DNA of 64,000 bases from positions 463,677 through 527,676 of the forward strand of contig NZ_BMVW01000002.1 of the NCBI RefSeq assembly GCF_014650915.1. The letters run 5' to 3'. Shown here in pieces: positions 62,344 to 64,000 of the stretch. Each line of letters starts with the position of its first letter. The first letter of the stretch is position 1. The notes beneath the pieces were generated by a model. The model saw only the letters and a list, made by a program, of their open reading frames with translations, did not search any database and was not told the DNA's origin. A program made the translations under genes and the position numbers. Source of the DNA: Streptomyces poonensis. GTDB taxonomy: Bacteria > Actinomycetota > Actinomycetes > Streptomycetales > Streptomycetaceae.

Positions 62344-62511
62344 CGCCCCCGTCCCCGGCGCCTCGCGGAGTCCGGGGCGGCGGGGCGGCGGGAGACACGG
62401 GGGGGGGGACACCGAGGACACTGACCGGAATGTCGCGGAACAGGTGTTTCCGGTGAGGTGCCGCGGGCTACTCGGGTCCCTCCGACCACCGACGCGACGG
62501 GAGGGCACCAC

Positions 62512-63756
62512 ATGACTCTTGCAGCCCAGCAGCCGCAGTCTCTCGCCCAGCCCGGCCCGCACGCCCTGCGTATCGGCGTGCTCGGCTCCTACGGCGGCTT
62601 CAACACCGGTGACGAATCGATCCTGACGTGTGTGCTGGGCTGTCTGCGGGCCCACCGCCCGGACGCCCGGCTGGTCGTCTTCAGCCGCGACGCCGAGCAC
62701 ACCCGGTCCCACCACCGCGACGCCGACGAGGTGGTCGCCTGGGAGAACGTCGCACAGCGGCAGGTCCTGGACGCCCTGTCCGGCCTGGACCTGCTGGTGC
62801 TGGGCGGCGGCGGCATCCTGTACGACAGCGAGGCCCGCCGCTATCTGCGTCTGGTGCGGGCGGCACAGAACCGCGGGGTGCGGACCTTCGCGTACGCCGT
62901 CGGCGCGGGCCCGCTGCACGAGGCCGACGACCGCGAGGCGGTGCGCACGGTCCTGCAGACCATGGACGACGTCGTGGTCCGCGACGAGGAGTCGCGGCTC
63001 GTCCTGGAGGAGGTCGGGCTGGAGCGCGAGATCGCGGTCACCGCCGACCCCGCGCTGCTCCTGTCCCCCGAGCCGTTCACCACGGGGATGCTGCTCGCCG
63101 AGGGCATTCCCGGCGGCCACCGGCTGGTCGGGATGTCGGTGCGCGAGCCCGGCCGGGCGGCCGAGAAGCTCGACGAGGGCGACTACCACGCGCTCCTCGC
63201 CGACGTGGCGGACTTCCTGGTGCGGCGGCTGGACGCGTATGTGGTCTTCATGCCGATGGAGCGCCACGACGTGCGGCACGCGCACGCCGTGCTGTCCCAC
63301 ATGAGCGCACCGGACCGCGGTCGGATCCTGCACGGCGCGTACAGCCCCGGACAGGTCCTCGGCTTCATGCGCCACCTGGACCTGGCGGTCGGCATGCGCC
63401 TGCACTTCCTGATCTTCGCGGCGCTGACGGGTCTGCCGGTGCTGCCGCTGCCGTACGCCGGGAAGGTCTTCGACTTCGCGCGCCGTACGGGTGCGCCGGG
63501 CCTGGTGGGCGTGGCCCGGGAGCAGGCCGGGCTGCTCCTGGCGGAGGTGGACCGGCTGTGGGACGAGTACCCGCAGCGGCGCGGTGAGCTGGAGGCCCGG
63601 ATGCGGGAGCTGCGCGAACTGGCCCGGGAGACCTGTGTGCGCTGCCGCGCCCTGCTCGACGACATCGACGGCGCGCAGGATGCCGCCGCGGCGTCGCACC
63701 TGTGCGGGCCGGGCGCCGTCCGGGGCGGGCCGAGAGAGGCCACCCTCAGCTCCTGA
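62512..63756 (+). CDS. polysaccharide pyruvyl transferase family protein
   Basis: A 414-residue protein of the pyruvyl transferase (CsaB-like) family: GVLGSYGGFNTGDESIL near the start, LLVLGGGGILYDSE, the conserved AVGAGPL and a C-terminal VGMRLHFLIFAALTGLPVLP. The family adds pyruvate ketals to cell-wall or capsular sugars. ATG 62512 follows GGGAGGGCACC. A run of ten G (62399-62408) lies in the leader region. The next gene follows by 67 bp. Confidence 0.92.
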   Translation: MTLAAQQPQSLAQPGPHALRIGVLGSYGGFNTGDESILTCVLGCLRAHRPDARLVVFSRDAEHTRSHHRDADEVVAWENVAQRQVLDALSGLDLLVLGGGGILYDSEARRYLRLVRAAQNRGVRTFAYAVGAGPLHEADDREAVRTVLQTMDDVVVRDEESRLVLEEVGLEREIAVTADPALLLSPEPFTTGMLLAEGIPGGHRLVGMSVREPGRAAEKLDEGDYHALLADVADFLVRRLDAYVVFMPMERHDVRHAHAVLSHMSAPDRGRILHGAYSPGQVLGFMRHLDLAVGMRLHFLIFAALTGLPVLPLPYAGKVFDFARRTGAPGLVGVAREQAGLLLAEVDRLWDEYPQRRGELEARMRELRELARETCVRCRALLDDIDGAQDAAAASHLCGPGAVRGGPREATLSS

Positions 63757-63823
63757 GACCCCCTCGGAGCCACAGATGCCTCAAGCCACTCAGAGCTCTC
63801 AGAGCCCTCAAGAGAGGGAACCG

Positions 63824-64000
63824 ATGCCCGTCCTGGAGCAGCCCCCCGAGAACCTCACCGTCACCCTGCCGCCGCGGTCCGCCCGGCACGGAGGCCGGAC
63901 CGACGTGCTGGTGGTCGGCGGCGGCCCGGCCGGGATCGGCGCCGCGCTGGCCGCCGCGGACGCGGGCGCGGACGTCGTCCTCGTGGAGCGGTACGGCTTC
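63824..64000 (+). CDS. FAD-dependent oxidoreductase, N-terminal part
   Basis: Cut by the right edge after 59 codons. The visible part is a short leader and an FAD-binding Rossmann start, VLVVGGGPAGIGAALAAADA, followed by VVLVERYGF. Probably an FAD_oxidored/HcaD-type flavoenzyme. AGAGAGGGAACCG precedes the ATG. Likely in one unit with the pyruvyl transferase gene. Confidence 0.85.
   Translation, partial: MPVLEQPPENLTVTLPPRSARHGGRTDVLVVGGGPAGIGAALAAADAGADVVLVERYGF

Noticed and set aside
62399..62408. Run of ten G as a phase-variable switch
   Set aside because: It is 104 bp before the start and outside any coding frame; slippage would not change a protein.

Overview
The window is a GC-rich chromosomal segment from an actinobacterium, almost certainly a Streptomyces. 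The signs are very high G+C with G/C-ending codons, frequent GTG and TTG starts, and rare TTA codons that fall in regulatory or small genes. Family content agrees: an SsgA-like protein, DUF397/XRE pairs, PF04672 methyltransferases, SARP/BTAD and LuxR-ATPase regulators, GH64 glucanase and a streptogrisin-type protease. About 60 genes are supported. No rRNA, tRNA, phage, insertion sequence or CRISPR was seen.

Layout. 0-6.2 kb: an ANTAR-GAF-PAS-PP2C phosphatase (cut by the left edge) downstream of a hybrid histidine kinase with an array of seven HAMP units. 6.6-10.2 kb: a PF04672 methyltransferase, an XRE/DUF5753 regulator, a DUF397 protein, an RsbW-like ATPase and a small unknown. 10.8-17.2 kb: decarboxylase, GlsB-type membrane protein, Gfo/Idh/MocA oxidoreductase, P450, several small hydrophilic proteins and a DoxX-like protein. 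17.3-24.9 kb: ABC exporter, catalase, MFS exporter, flavodoxin-fold oxidoreductase and SDR. 25-38 kb: BTAD regulator with a TTA codon, dienelactone hydrolase, secreted GH64 glucanase behind a palindromic operator, secreted S1 protease, PucR-like and LuxR-like regulators, and a secreted cutinase resembling PET hydrolases. 38.2-38.9 kb: decayed remnants of a GH16-like enzyme and a ROK regulator.

38.9-56 kb is a dense partner-switching region. It holds a STAS-ANTAR fusion, four RsbW-like ATPases, two divergent sigma-B/F-type sigma factors, an SsgA-like protein, a stand-alone STAS antagonist, a GAF-PP2C protein with an altered catalytic motif, and a translationally coupled five-gene stressosome-type operon (RsbR, RsbS, RsbT, an RsbW-RsbX-like fusion and an RsbU-like phosphatase) flanked by two MarR regulators. 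56.2-59.7 kb holds a second methyltransferase/DUF397/XRE module. 59.9-64 kb carries an esterase, a DUF6343 protein, a stress-type SDR, a polysaccharide pyruvyl transferase-like gene and the start of an FAD oxidoreductase.

How it fits together. Much of the window reads as stress sensing and output. Sensor kinase, phosphatases and stressosome proteins would control anti-sigma ATPases and sigma-B-type factors. Several likely outputs (catalase, SDR, PRC-barrel protein, SsgA-like protein, esterase) have upstream GNNT-N14-16-GGGTAC/T elements resembling sigma-B promoters. A second theme is tandem repeats. Four unrelated genes carry 9-bp in-frame repeats coding tripeptides, whereas the longer intergenic repeats have units of 14, 16, 17 and 23 bp that are not multiples of three.
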